From Roseivirga sp. (lineage in GTDB: Bacteria > Bacteroidota > Bacteroidia > Cytophagales > Cyclobacteriaceae): a DNA stretch of 64,000 nucleotides. A program made the position numbers and the translations under genes. Below the pieces are notes generated by a model. The model did not search any database. It was not told where the DNA came from and saw only the letters and a program-made list of their open reading frames with translations. The stretch spans positions 186,001 through 250,000 of the forward strand of contig JAAWWF010000006.1 in assembly GCA_021404565.1 (NCBI GenBank). Reading direction: 5' to 3'. Numbering within the stretch: position 1 is the first letter of the stretch; the number at the start of each line of letters is the position of its first letter. Positions 28,550 to 36,270 of this stretch are shown one piece after another.

Positions 28550-29154
28550 GTCGAAGCCTTGGCAGAGAGCTTTTTCATCAGCTTTACAAAGCGTCTGCTA
28601 TCATAGTTGGCCATACCGGTTTTGGCTACTACGATTTTACCTTCGGGTGAGATTACAAAGGTGGTGGGCACTACACCGGTTTCGTAAACATCGGCAATGG
28701 GGCCTGCAAGCTTATAAATGGGAAAGGAAAATCCCTTCCTTTTGACCCAGCCCCTGGCGGTAGACATCTTCCTGTCTTCCGATATCATCAGAAAAACAAT
28801 GTTGGGGTCTTCCCCCATTTTTTCATAAAGGCCATCAATGCTAGGCATTTCTGCTACACAGGGAGCACACCAGGTAGCCCAGTAATTCATGAAAATGGTT
28901 TTTCCTTTGAGGCTCTGCAGGTCCAGAATATTCCCCTCGGTATCTACGAGCTTCATATTATAGTCAGCTTGTAGTTTGGCGTCTTCATCGAGCTCCCCCA
29001 CATTCATGACACCGGTTTTTAGTACAACCTGCTGTACCCGACCAAAGACCTCGGCCTGGGAGCCTGTAAAGTAGATCACTGCAAAAATGGTGACGATTAC
29101 TGCTAACTCAATAATATCACGCCTGCTGACTTTCTTTTTTATGTCCTTAGCCAT
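28546..29154 (-). CDS. TlpA-like membrane-anchored thiol-disulfide oxidoreductase
   Basis: 202 residues: an N-terminal membrane anchor (IIELAVIVTIFAVIYFTG), then a thioredoxin fold with the active site WATWCAPC, cis-Pro in VVPTTFVISPEG, and the TlpA-type opening LVDTEGNILDLQSLKGK. It is expected to reduce disulfides in periplasmic proteins or cytochrome c maturation partners. Its stop codon lies inside the heptamer array at 28487-28549. Confidence 0.9.
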   Translation of the reverse strand: MAKDIKKKVSRRDIIELAVIVTIFAVIYFTGSQAEVFGRVQQVVLKTGVMNVGELDEDAKLQADYNMKLVDTEGNILDLQSLKGKTIFMNYWATWCAPCVAEMPSIDGLYEKMGEDPNIVFLMISEDRKMSTARGWVKRKGFSFPIYKLAGPIADVYETGVVPTTFVISPEGKIVVAKTGMANYDSRRFVKLMKKLSAKAST

Positions 29155-29322
29155 ATGTCAAAGTACTCAAACTGTCGATAAAAAGTTCCTTTCTAACGAA
29201 TTCGTTGTCATTTTCATTACACAATTTATAAATGGCGACTTTTTACTGACATTTTAATGTACCTTGTATACTGGAAGGGATTTTTTTGGACAGCACTTGG
29301 TGTTGTAAAAACAAAAGGAACG

Positions 29323-29538
29323 ATGATCACTATTAAATATGCAGACCGCAACCGCATGGTGGACAGGTGGGTGTCGGTATTTGAAGAAGTTGTCTTAAGT
29401 CACCAGCTCGTAAGAGATACAAAGCTGGCTGAGCCCATCCTGACCTCGGGCAGAGAAGAAATTCGGGGTGAGAAAGCCATAAGCCTTTATGTGAACAGGC
29501 TGAAGCACGATGTTGTCACGGACTGGGCCAGCTGGTAA
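29323..29538 (+). CDS. small protein of unknown function (71 aa)
   Basis: The ATG at 29323 is preceded by AAAGGAA at a fitting distance, one of few good ribosome binding sites here; the longer frame from 29257 lacks one. The sequence (MITIKYADRNRMVDRWV to RLKHDVVTDWASW) is compositionally normal and soluble. It sits alone between the divergent oxidoreductase and the DUF4399 gene. I do not recognise it; existence is likely but unproven. Confidence 0.5.
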   Translation: MITIKYADRNRMVDRWVSVFEEVVLSHQLVRDTKLAEPILTSGREEIRGEKAISLYVNRLKHDVVTDWASW

Positions 29539-29655
29539 AGATTCATACACTTTTAAAAATATCTGAAACCGCAACCCGCGTTTTCTGGTTACCTTTATGA
29601 CTTGTTTGAAACAACAGTCTGAACAGGATTAACTAACCCTACTAACAATTTATTA

Positions 29656-30054
29656 ATGAAGTATTTTAAGAGCCTTTTAGCCGTGGCATTGGTAGCCGTG
29701 TTCCTCGTGTCTTGCGCGGGAGAAGAAGGCGTTGACTTTGGAAACCTGAAAGATGGTGACTCAGTGAGTACTACTTTCAAAGTAACTTTTGAAGTATCAG
29801 GTAAGAGCATACGCCCGGCCGGTACGGAAGAGGATGGTACCGGGCATCACCACATCATTATTGACGATACATTTGTAGCTGCGGGCACCGTGGTACCTGC
29901 GGATGATACACATATTCATTTCGGCAAAGGACAAACCGAAACGGAGCTGACCCTGACACCGGGCAGCCATACCCTGACCCTGCAGTTTGCTGACTACGCC
30001 CACCGCTCTTTTGGTGGCAAATGGAGCAAGACGATTACGGTGAATGTGGAATAG
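29656..30054 (+). CDS. DUF4399 domain lipoprotein
   Basis: 132 residues with a lipoprotein signal (LLAVALVAVFLVSCAG). The rest is a single DUF4399 domain, including the His-rich stretch DGTGHHHIIIDD and DDTHIHFGKGQTETELTLTPG. The clustered His residues suggest metal binding, but the family has no known role. A strong terminator follows. Confidence 0.88.
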   Translation: MKYFKSLLAVALVAVFLVSCAGEEGVDFGNLKDGDSVSTTFKVTFEVSGKSIRPAGTEEDGTGHHHIIIDDTFVAAGTVVPADDTHIHFGKGQTETELTLTPGSHTLTLQFADYAHRSFGGKWSKTITVNVE

Positions 30055-30071
30055 ACATTGAATGAAATTCG

Positions 30072-30107
30072 AAAAAGGCCTTCTTCCAACAGGGAGAAGG
30101 CCTTTTT
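30072..30107. terminator. strong bidirectional terminator
   Basis: A 13-bp perfect stem (30072-30084 with 30095-30107), extendable to 16 bp with an AACA loop, is bounded by A-run and T-run. It serves the DUF4399 gene and also reads as a terminator for the opposite strand. Confidence 0.9.
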
Positions 30108-30174
30108 GATTTTGGCCAGCACTGCCTTATATATGTTCTGGCCTTCCTACCTCTTATCTCTTACCTCGACCAAC

Positions 30175-30227
30175 GAAGCCTTAGCGAAGTTGATCCTCCG
30201 ACACTGAAGCCTTTGGCGAAAGTGATC
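30175..30227. repeat. imperfect direct repeat, two units of about 21 bp
   Basis: GAAGCCTT...GAAGTTGATC at 30175-30195 recurs as GAAGCCTT...GAAAGTGATC at 30206-30227 with one insertion and a few changes; the period is 31 bp. It lies in the spacer between convergent genes. Confidence 0.55.
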
Positions 30228-30253
30228 TCTGCCCTCCTCCGTCTTAGCCAGGC

Positions 30254-30679
30254 CTAGTGCTGATCTACCAAAATCGTATTTCCATCAGGGTCTGAAAGCG
30301 TGAAGGAAGCAGGGCCTTCAGCTTTGTCCAGTCCCGAGCTATAGGTAGTTTTAAGTCCGTGAGTCATAATTTTTTTATGAATGTTGCGGGCATCCGAGGG
30401 GTTCAGCGTAATGACATTTTGCGGAAACATGCCCTGAAACAATCCCACTTTGGCGGCTCCGTTCTCCATTAGCATCCACTTTTGAGCAACACTTCCTGCA
30501 CCTTCTACCTGGGTGAAGCCCAGTTTCTCATAAAAGGCTTTGGATGCCACAATGTTTTTGACATTCAGGGAGATAGAAAAGGCATCAACACCTCTGACAG
30601 GCTGGGGTTTACTGATAAAGGCTGAAAGACTAAGGGCCAGACAAGCGACTACTAATACAATTCCGTATTTCTTCTTCAT
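30254..30679 (-). CDS. exported VOC (glyoxalase/bleomycin-resistance fold) protein
   Basis: 141 residues. A hydrophobic N terminus (YGIVLVVACLALSLSAF) suggests export or anchoring. The VOC repeat features follow: FSISLNVKNIVASKAFYEKL and GPASFTLSDPDGNTILVDQ. The substrate is unknown. It lies 11 bp downstream of the AraC-type regulator gene and is probably co-transcribed with it. Confidence 0.8.
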   Translation of the reverse strand: MKKKYGIVLVVACLALSLSAFISKPQPVRGVDAFSISLNVKNIVASKAFYEKLGFTQVEGAGSVAQKWMLMENGAAKVGLFQGMFPQNVITLNPSDARNIHKKIMTHGLKTTYSSGLDKAEGPASFTLSDPDGNTILVDQH

Positions 30680-30690
30680 GGGTACTTTGT

Positions 30691-31593
30691 TTAATATTTA
30701 ATTTTCTCAATCGGTACTTTACAGAGTATGTCGAAACGTTCCCAGCCAATTTGTTCGGGGCCTTTTAAAAACTCCTCTACCGCAGGGTAGTGCCTGGGCA
30801 CATAACCACTTTGCGGCAGCCAGTATTTGTACAAATGATCCCATGCCTGGGCCACTTTTGCCAAATCACCCTCACAATGAAGAACAGCATAGAGCCCACC
30901 GGGAATTTTCGTGCTTTCAATCAGCGCTGAAGCACTAAAGTCAGAGTCCATGGCTACTGCAAAATCATAGCGGTACAGGTTAGCCGGAGTTACTTCCGGA
31001 TCGTCTACCGACATGCCAAACCTTCTCGAGCCTGTTCTTTCAAAACCCTGATTTTCATACCAGCTCATAAGCTTTTCGTAAGCGACTATAAGCTCAGAAC
31101 CATCTGCTCCGAAAACAGCTTTGATCAGGGCAACAGGAGTCGGGGGCAGGTCCTGAATTATTACTTCAAAATTCACAGGCGCACGTTTACGACCTTCTTC
31201 ATAGGCAAGGTGGAAGTCTTTTTCGGGCTTTTCTTGATGTATCCTGCTATTCCTCAATTCAGGATCTTTTCGAAGCTTCCCGGGTGCGAAACCATAGCGC
31301 TGCTTAAATTGGCGATTGAAGTTTTCTACTGAGCTAAACCCTACCTGTAAGGCGATCTCCTGAATCTTCAGTTTTGGGTGATGCTTCAACAGGAATGCGG
31401 CCTTTTCAAGCCTGAGCCTGGAGATGGTTTCATAGGGTGTCTCATCTTTAAAGGCTTTATAAATGCGCTGAAAATGAAAGCTGGAAAAGTGGGCAATATC
31501 GGCCAGGGTAGCGATACTGAGCTCTTCCTGCAAGCGCTCTGAGATATGATTACTTACCTGATTGATCCGTGACTGGTAATAGTGATCTTCCAT
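30691..31593 (-). CDS. AraC family regulator with GyrI-like ligand domain
   Basis: 300 residues from the ATG at 31593 (EDHYYQSRINQVSNHI is the natural N terminus; the frame upstream runs over the divergent gene's promoter). Two helix-turn-helix motifs come first (SIATLADIAHFSSFHFQRIY and LKIQEIALQVGFSSVENFNR), then RQFKQRYGFAPGKLRK. The C-terminal 150 residues are a GyrI/effector-binding domain (LPPTPVALIKAVFGADGSE, IPGGLYAVLHCEGDL), like Rob and SoxS-linked small-molecule sensors. It is divergent from the RidA gene, with an 18-bp dyad between them. Confidence 0.9.
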   Translation of the reverse strand: MEDHYYQSRINQVSNHISERLQEELSIATLADIAHFSSFHFQRIYKAFKDETPYETISRLRLEKAAFLLKHHPKLKIQEIALQVGFSSVENFNRQFKQRYGFAPGKLRKDPELRNSRIHQEKPEKDFHLAYEEGRKRAPVNFEVIIQDLPPTPVALIKAVFGADGSELIVAYEKLMSWYENQGFERTGSRRFGMSVDDPEVTPANLYRYDFAVAMDSDFSASALIESTKIPGGLYAVLHCEGDLAKVAQAWDHLYKYWLPQSGYVPRHYPAVEEFLKGPEQIGWERFDILCKVPIEKIKY

Positions 31594-31617
31594 AAAAAAG
31601 TAGCTTCGGCTGCTATA

Positions 31618-31635
31618 CTTAATTTGTAAATTAAG
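31618..31635. promoter_or_regulatory. perfect 18-bp dyad, operator candidate
   Basis: CTTAATTT-GT-AAATTAAG lies between the divergent AraC-type and RidA genes, 24 bp before each start on average. It could be an operator or part of the overlapping promoters; AraC proteins more often bind direct repeats, so the binder is open. Confidence 0.45.
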
Positions 31636-31658
31636 CCAACAGAATCCACGAAGCAATC

Positions 31659-32039
31659 ATGGAAGCACTTTACTCCAAAAATGCCCCTAAGGCCCTGGGG
31701 CCATATGCCCAGGCCCAGCAGGTAGGCAATCTGATCTATTGTTCTGGTCAGACAGGTATTAACCCAGAAAGTGGGCTGGTTGAAGCCAGGACGGTGGAGG
31801 GACAGACCAAGCAAGTACTTGAAAACCTGGCTACCGTGTTATCTTCGGTAAGCCTGACTCTGCAAAATGTGGTGAAGTGCAATGTTTACCTAAGCACCAT
31901 GGCCGATTTTGAGAAAATGAATCAGGTGTATGGAGTTATGTTTGCTCCTCATACACCGGCCCGCACTACGGTAGCAGTGGCGGGGTTGCCGCTGGATGCC
32001 CTGGTAGAAATAGAATGTATTGCCGAAGCAACGCCTTAG
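31659..32039 (+). CDS. ridA: RidA family enamine/imine deaminase
   Basis: 126 residues, the full family length. Typical motifs are APKALGPYAQAQQVGNLIYC, SGQTGINPESG, VVKCNVYLSTMADFEKMN, and the catalytic Arg region PARTTVAVAGLPLDALVEIE. RidA hydrolyses reactive 2-aminoacrylate-type intermediates from PLP enzymes, protecting the cell. It is divergent from the AraC-type regulator gene. Confidence 0.93.
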   Translation: MEALYSKNAPKALGPYAQAQQVGNLIYCSGQTGINPESGLVEARTVEGQTKQVLENLATVLSSVSLTLQNVVKCNVYLSTMADFEKMNQVYGVMFAPHTPARTTVAVAGLPLDALVEIECIAEATP

Positions 32040-32048
32040 GGAGGGAGG

Positions 32049-32999
32049 CTATTTAACCCGCTTCAAACCCTTTTTGGCAAGGTCCATATCCGGGTTTTCT
32101 GCCAGCGATGCCTGATAGAGTGTTTTGGCCTTCTGCTTGTTTCCCTGCTTTTCGTAGATCATTGCCAGTCGCATTTTGGCAGCAGCGTGAGAGGGGCTGG
32201 CCTTATCTGCTTCCGTATCACTTATATATTGCTCAAGGCTTTTGATCCCGAGGTCAGCACGTGTGCCGGATAAAGCGCTGGTGCGGCCAATTTGATAAAG
32301 CAGGCTCATGTTTTCCGGAAACTCAGCAAAGGCAGTTTCAAATGTGGTAAAGGCCTTATCGTACCACTGCTGGTTCTGATAGAAAACTCCGAGACTGCCC
32401 AGACGGTCAGGAGCTATTTCAGCAGCGGCCAGGTACTCTTTTTCTGCCAGCTCAGGTTCTTCTTTCCTCATGTATACGGTAGCGAGCGCATCGTGACCTT
32501 CCAGTGGGTCTATGAGGGCAATGGCTTTAGCTGCCGTTTCGGCTTTGTCCCAGCTGCCTCCCATAAAGCCGGGAGCCTGGGTGTAGAATTGTACCAGTCC
32601 CCATTGTGCGTCCAGGCTTTTGGGCTCTAGCTCAACGGCCTTTAAATAGGCGTTTTTGATCTTTGGGGCGAGAGAGGCTTGTCGGAGCTTCCCCGCATCC
32701 TGTGCCACAGTGCCAATAGCATTGCCCAGCCAGGTATAGTAGTTTGCGTTAGTGCCGTCAGCCTTTGTGGCTTCTTTAAAAAAGTCCCGGGCATCATCAT
32801 ACTCCTCTTTGTCAAAGGCTATACGCCCCAGGTAAAACCGGGCTTCAGCATAAGCCGGATCTGATGATTTTATCTGTTTTAAAGATCTGCTGGCCAGGTC
32901 TAGCTGTTGGTTTTTGTAAAGACGAATGCCTTCATCCAGATTTTGAGAAAATGCGAGAAAGCCCGAGCAGAGCAGGAGGGTAGTAAGCAGATGTTTCAT
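32049..32999 (-). CDS. secreted TPR protein
   Basis: 316 residues from the ATG at 32999, directly before the signal peptide (LLTTLLLCSGFLAFSQ); the upstream extension has no signal character. The mature part is made of TPR helix pairs (DPAYAEARFYLGRIAFDKEEY, GDNKQ-like repeats ending KAKTLYQASLAENPDMDLAKK). It is a protein-protein interaction scaffold in the periplasm; the partner is unknown. It converges with the RidA gene (9-bp gap). Confidence 0.8.
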   Translation of the reverse strand: MKHLLTTLLLCSGFLAFSQNLDEGIRLYKNQQLDLASRSLKQIKSSDPAYAEARFYLGRIAFDKEEYDDARDFFKEATKADGTNANYYTWLGNAIGTVAQDAGKLRQASLAPKIKNAYLKAVELEPKSLDAQWGLVQFYTQAPGFMGGSWDKAETAAKAIALIDPLEGHDALATVYMRKEEPELAEKEYLAAAEIAPDRLGSLGVFYQNQQWYDKAFTTFETAFAEFPENMSLLYQIGRTSALSGTRADLGIKSLEQYISDTEADKASPSHAAAKMRLAMIYEKQGNKQKAKTLYQASLAENPDMDLAKKGLKRVK

Positions 33000-33241
33000 G
33001 TTGTAGAGTTTGAGTTGACCTGACAGCAAGATGATTCAATGCGCTTGACGGTTGCATGTACTATGCAGAAATTGCGGATTCGGTACACTGACATTAATTC
33101 CTAAGCAAATGAGAAAGGCTCTGTGGGGCAAAAAAGAGTTGCTGAGTCGTAGAATTGTCAGGGTGTGGAAGCAACAGATGTGTGGTTTTACCTGTTGACA
33201 GGCAAGACGCCATCTTTTGCTGTCATATTGAATGTATTCGA

Positions 33242-35623
33242 CTACTCATCTTTCAACACCAGTTTTCTGTCCAGCTCCCTGATTTTCTTTATGTCAATCA
33301 GCATAGGTCTGAACTCTCCGTTTACGAACATCTCTGCCTGATCTTTGTAGTGAGGACTAAATACATTGCCTGAGTTGCCGGTGGGCAAAATGCTCATGCT
33401 GTTGTCAATATTGGAAAAATCGACAATGCGCCTGGTGGAGGGACCAAAAGTCACAGGGTAGTTGCTGTCACCGTCCATTCTGAAACCGAGGTTGTTGATT
33501 ACTTCTACGGAAGAACCTGCCTCAAAAGGGCCTGCATTGAAGTATGGGCGTAAGGCGTTCACTGATTGGAGGGCATGTCCATGCTCTACCGTATGTACTT
33601 TTCCCCAACTCCAATGGTTTATATCAGTTCCGAGTTTTTCAGTAAGGTCTGCCACAGCTGACTGAAAGGCCGCTGTGACGATGTCCTTGCGGGTTTCTTT
33701 CTCGTCAGTATCAATGTTGTCCCACCAGACAGACTCTTTGTTCATCGTCATTCTGCCAATACTTCTTTTGTAGGTAGTGGTGCTTATAAAGTCGATAAAC
33801 AGGTCGTCACCCATTTCATCTAATGTTGCCTCGCGCATCACCCGATAGATAAAGGCCTGGTAAATCGTGGGGCCTACCTCATTGGTGTCGTGACTGCCAG
33901 ACCACTCGGAGAGGACCTTTAATGCATCTCTGTCTGTTTGACTTTCCGGCTGAACTTCGGGTAACAGTTCTGCCAATATATTCCTGATTACAAGCGATTT
34001 GTCATCAACCAGCATATCCTGCATCTTCTGAAGGTCGATTTTCTCATCTTGTTCTATCAGGTTGATAATTCTGAGTGCCCTGTCTTCTGGCAGGTAGTAA
34101 CCGGGATATAAACCACCTGCGATGCTATCGGGCTGGTTGTTGGCGCTATATACGTAATTCCAATCAGGGTTTTCGGCCTGCGGGTTTTGGCTGAAGGGTA
34201 AGTAGCCCACGGGGTCATACTCTCCCGTACCGGGAAGGATCATTTTGGAATTGACTGAGTCAGGTCGAATGGGCAGCTTGGCGGAGGCCCACCAGGCTAC
34301 ATTGCCTTCGGCATCTCCGTACATCACATTCAGGCCTGCAGCATGGATTTTGGAAGCAGCGGCACGGGCATCGTTAATGTCGTTCAGATTATTAAACTCG
34401 TAGGCTACCTCCAGCATCTCATTGGGGAGATGTGTGTAGACCCACCACATGCTTACCGGGGCAAGGCTGTCAAAACCTGTCACTACATTATTCACAACCG
34501 GGCCATGTACACTTGATTTTACCTCAAATGGCTGATCATCAGCTCCTTTTATCTGAATATTTTCGGTACGGATTTCAAAGTTTTTCCATTCACCATTGTG
34601 TTTGTACTGGTTGGCATTCTCAGGGTTTACTTCCTCACGGAAAAAGTCAATATCATCATTCTCAAACATGGTCAGACCTACGGCTGTCTTTCTGTTGTGA
34701 GACAGGAAAGCGAAGGGAATGCCGGCTACATGGTAACCATAGGCTTCATAATCAGGGGTATTGAGATGTGCTTCATACCAAACAGATGGTTGCGCAAAGC
34801 TGATATGCGGATCATTGGCAAAGAGAACCTGACCTGTGGCCGATTTCTCTGGTGCGATTACCCAGCTGTTGCTCCCAATCCAGGTGGGCACCGGTAAAGC
34901 ATCCATTATTTCTGTGGCCTTAGCACTCAATTGTTCGTAGGCAGCATAGTTGGGGTAATTTTGAATCAGCTCTGAATTCGGATCAATGTCTATATCCAGA
35001 TCTGGCATATAGGGCGCACCCACCTTGGCATTGACGGCCGTAACCCAGGGATCTATCCGCTGGGCTGCTGCAAAACTAAAGCACATATAGCCGAGTACGT
35101 TATAGACATCTTCGAGCACAAAGGGTGTTTTGTCCAGACCTGTTAAGGTATACTCAATAGGTGTATAGCCATCTTCAATAAAAGCGTTAATACCCGCCAG
35201 GTAAGCTTCCAGGTATCTTAACATTTCTGTATCTCCCTGGCTTCTCAGTTTTTTAGCAGATTCTTTGGAGTATTGATCAATACTCAGGGTTCGGAAGAGC
35301 TTATCGGCTGCTACGACATTAGGGATTTCGCCAAAAACCTCAGACAGCCTACCGGGTGCCAATCTCCGAAGAAGCTCCATCTGCCATAATCTTTCCTGTG
35401 CATGTTGGTAACCAAACGCCATATACATGTCTTCTTTATTGTCGGCAAAAATGTGGGGCACGCCATAGTCGTCAAAATATATCTCGGCAGGTGAGGAGAG
35501 GCCTTTAAGGTTGATTTCACCAGAATAATCAGGCCTGATGCCAAGGGTGTAGACATAACCAATGGCAAAAATTAAAACAACGATTATCAAAAGCGCTGAG
35601 AGTATATATTTTAAGATTTTCAT
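33242..35623 (-). CDS. penicillin acylase family protein (Ntn hydrolase)
   Basis: 793 residues with an N-terminal signal or anchor (LSALLIIVVLIFAIGYVY). The alpha-subunit starts with SPAEIYFDDYGVPHIFADN. Self-cleavage is predicted at G250-S251 (WIGSNSWVIAPEKSATG), making S251 the N-terminal nucleophile of the beta-subunit; NDPHISFAQPSVWYE follows. Such enzymes hydrolyse amides such as beta-lactam side chains or acyl-homoserine lactones in the periplasm. The substrate cannot be told. It shares direction with the small secreted protein upstream (38-bp gap). Confidence 0.9.
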   Translation of the reverse strand: MKILKYILSALLIIVVLIFAIGYVYTLGIRPDYSGEINLKGLSSPAEIYFDDYGVPHIFADNKEDMYMAFGYQHAQERLWQMELLRRLAPGRLSEVFGEIPNVVAADKLFRTLSIDQYSKESAKKLRSQGDTEMLRYLEAYLAGINAFIEDGYTPIEYTLTGLDKTPFVLEDVYNVLGYMCFSFAAAQRIDPWVTAVNAKVGAPYMPDLDIDIDPNSELIQNYPNYAAYEQLSAKATEIMDALPVPTWIGSNSWVIAPEKSATGQVLFANDPHISFAQPSVWYEAHLNTPDYEAYGYHVAGIPFAFLSHNRKTAVGLTMFENDDIDFFREEVNPENANQYKHNGEWKNFEIRTENIQIKGADDQPFEVKSSVHGPVVNNVVTGFDSLAPVSMWWVYTHLPNEMLEVAYEFNNLNDINDARAAASKIHAAGLNVMYGDAEGNVAWWASAKLPIRPDSVNSKMILPGTGEYDPVGYLPFSQNPQAENPDWNYVYSANNQPDSIAGGLYPGYYLPEDRALRIINLIEQDEKIDLQKMQDMLVDDKSLVIRNILAELLPEVQPESQTDRDALKVLSEWSGSHDTNEVGPTIYQAFIYRVMREATLDEMGDDLFIDFISTTTYKRSIGRMTMNKESVWWDNIDTDEKETRKDIVTAAFQSAVADLTEKLGTDINHWSWGKVHTVEHGHALQSVNALRPYFNAGPFEAGSSVEVINNLGFRMDGDSNYPVTFGPSTRRIVDFSNIDNSMSILPTGNSGNVFSPHYKDQAEMFVNGEFRPMLIDIKKIRELDRKLVLKDE

Positions 35624-35661
35624 AAGCAGAGAATTGGAATTAACAGAGTAACTGGAGTGCC

Positions 35662-36120
35662 TTAGTTTCCTCCGCTTTCAGGAAGCATATAAATTTCTGC
35701 AGCTCGTTCAAGCTCATCATCGAAACTATCATCAAACTTGAATGAATATAAGACCCATTGGTCTTTAGGTTTATAGAACTGAAATGTAAATCTCAAAGGT
35801 TGGCGGTCAAATTTCACGAGATAGCTCATTAAAACATAGCTTTCACCAAGTGATTTTTTGGTGATAGCTTCATACCCATAATATTCTCCGATCAATTCTT
35901 CATTGTATGAGGCGAGTTGTCCTATTAATTTATTAATCCCGTCCTGGTTTCTTGAGATCCAATTATTGGTTTCGTATAATTTCTTGAGTGCTATAGCCGC
36001 CCCTTCAGATCGGTATTCAGAGAAGAAAGTCTTTACCAATTCATCGGGAGTTTGTGCAGAGACATTGATGGTCCAGGTGAGAATAAGCGTTGCGATCAGT
36101 ATTCTTGGTATAAGTTTCAT
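35662..36120 (-). CDS. small secreted protein of unknown function
   Basis: 152 residues with a signal peptide (ILIATLILTWTINVSAQ). The rest looks like a NTF2/DUF4878-type small fold (PDELVKTFFSEYRSEGAA near the N terminus and LRFTFQFYKPKDQWVLYSF near the C terminus), but I am not certain. It is upstream of, and probably co-transcribed with, the penicillin acylase gene. Confidence 0.6.
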   Translation of the reverse strand: MKLIPRILIATLILTWTINVSAQTPDELVKTFFSEYRSEGAAIALKKLYETNNWISRNQDGINKLIGQLASYNEELIGEYYGYEAITKKSLGESYVLMSYLVKFDRQPLRFTFQFYKPKDQWVLYSFKFDDSFDDELERAAEIYMLPESGGN

Positions 36121-36222
36121 AGATTAAGAGTTATCTGATGAAAGATACTGATTTGCTCCTTCTATTCTAAAATACCGGTAATGATAATGGCAGCCTGAAT
36201 AGATTTACAGATTGCTGGAAAC

Positions 36223-36251
36223 AAAAAAGCAGGTTTTAAGCCTGCTTTTTT
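36223..36251 (-). terminator. intrinsic terminator after the S9 peptidase gene
   Basis: An 11-bp stem (AAAAAAGCAGG with CCTGCTTTTTT, loop of 7) sits 20 bp past the S9 peptidase stop codon in the minus direction, ending in a T-run on that strand. Confidence 0.85.
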
Positions 36252-36270
36252 AAAGAATATCAATAGTGGA

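Noticed and set aside
28450-28650. Open frame with SLQSSVF repeats on the plus strand
   Set aside because: The repeats are only the translation of the TCTTCAG heptamer array; the frame also runs antisense into the oxidoreductase gene.
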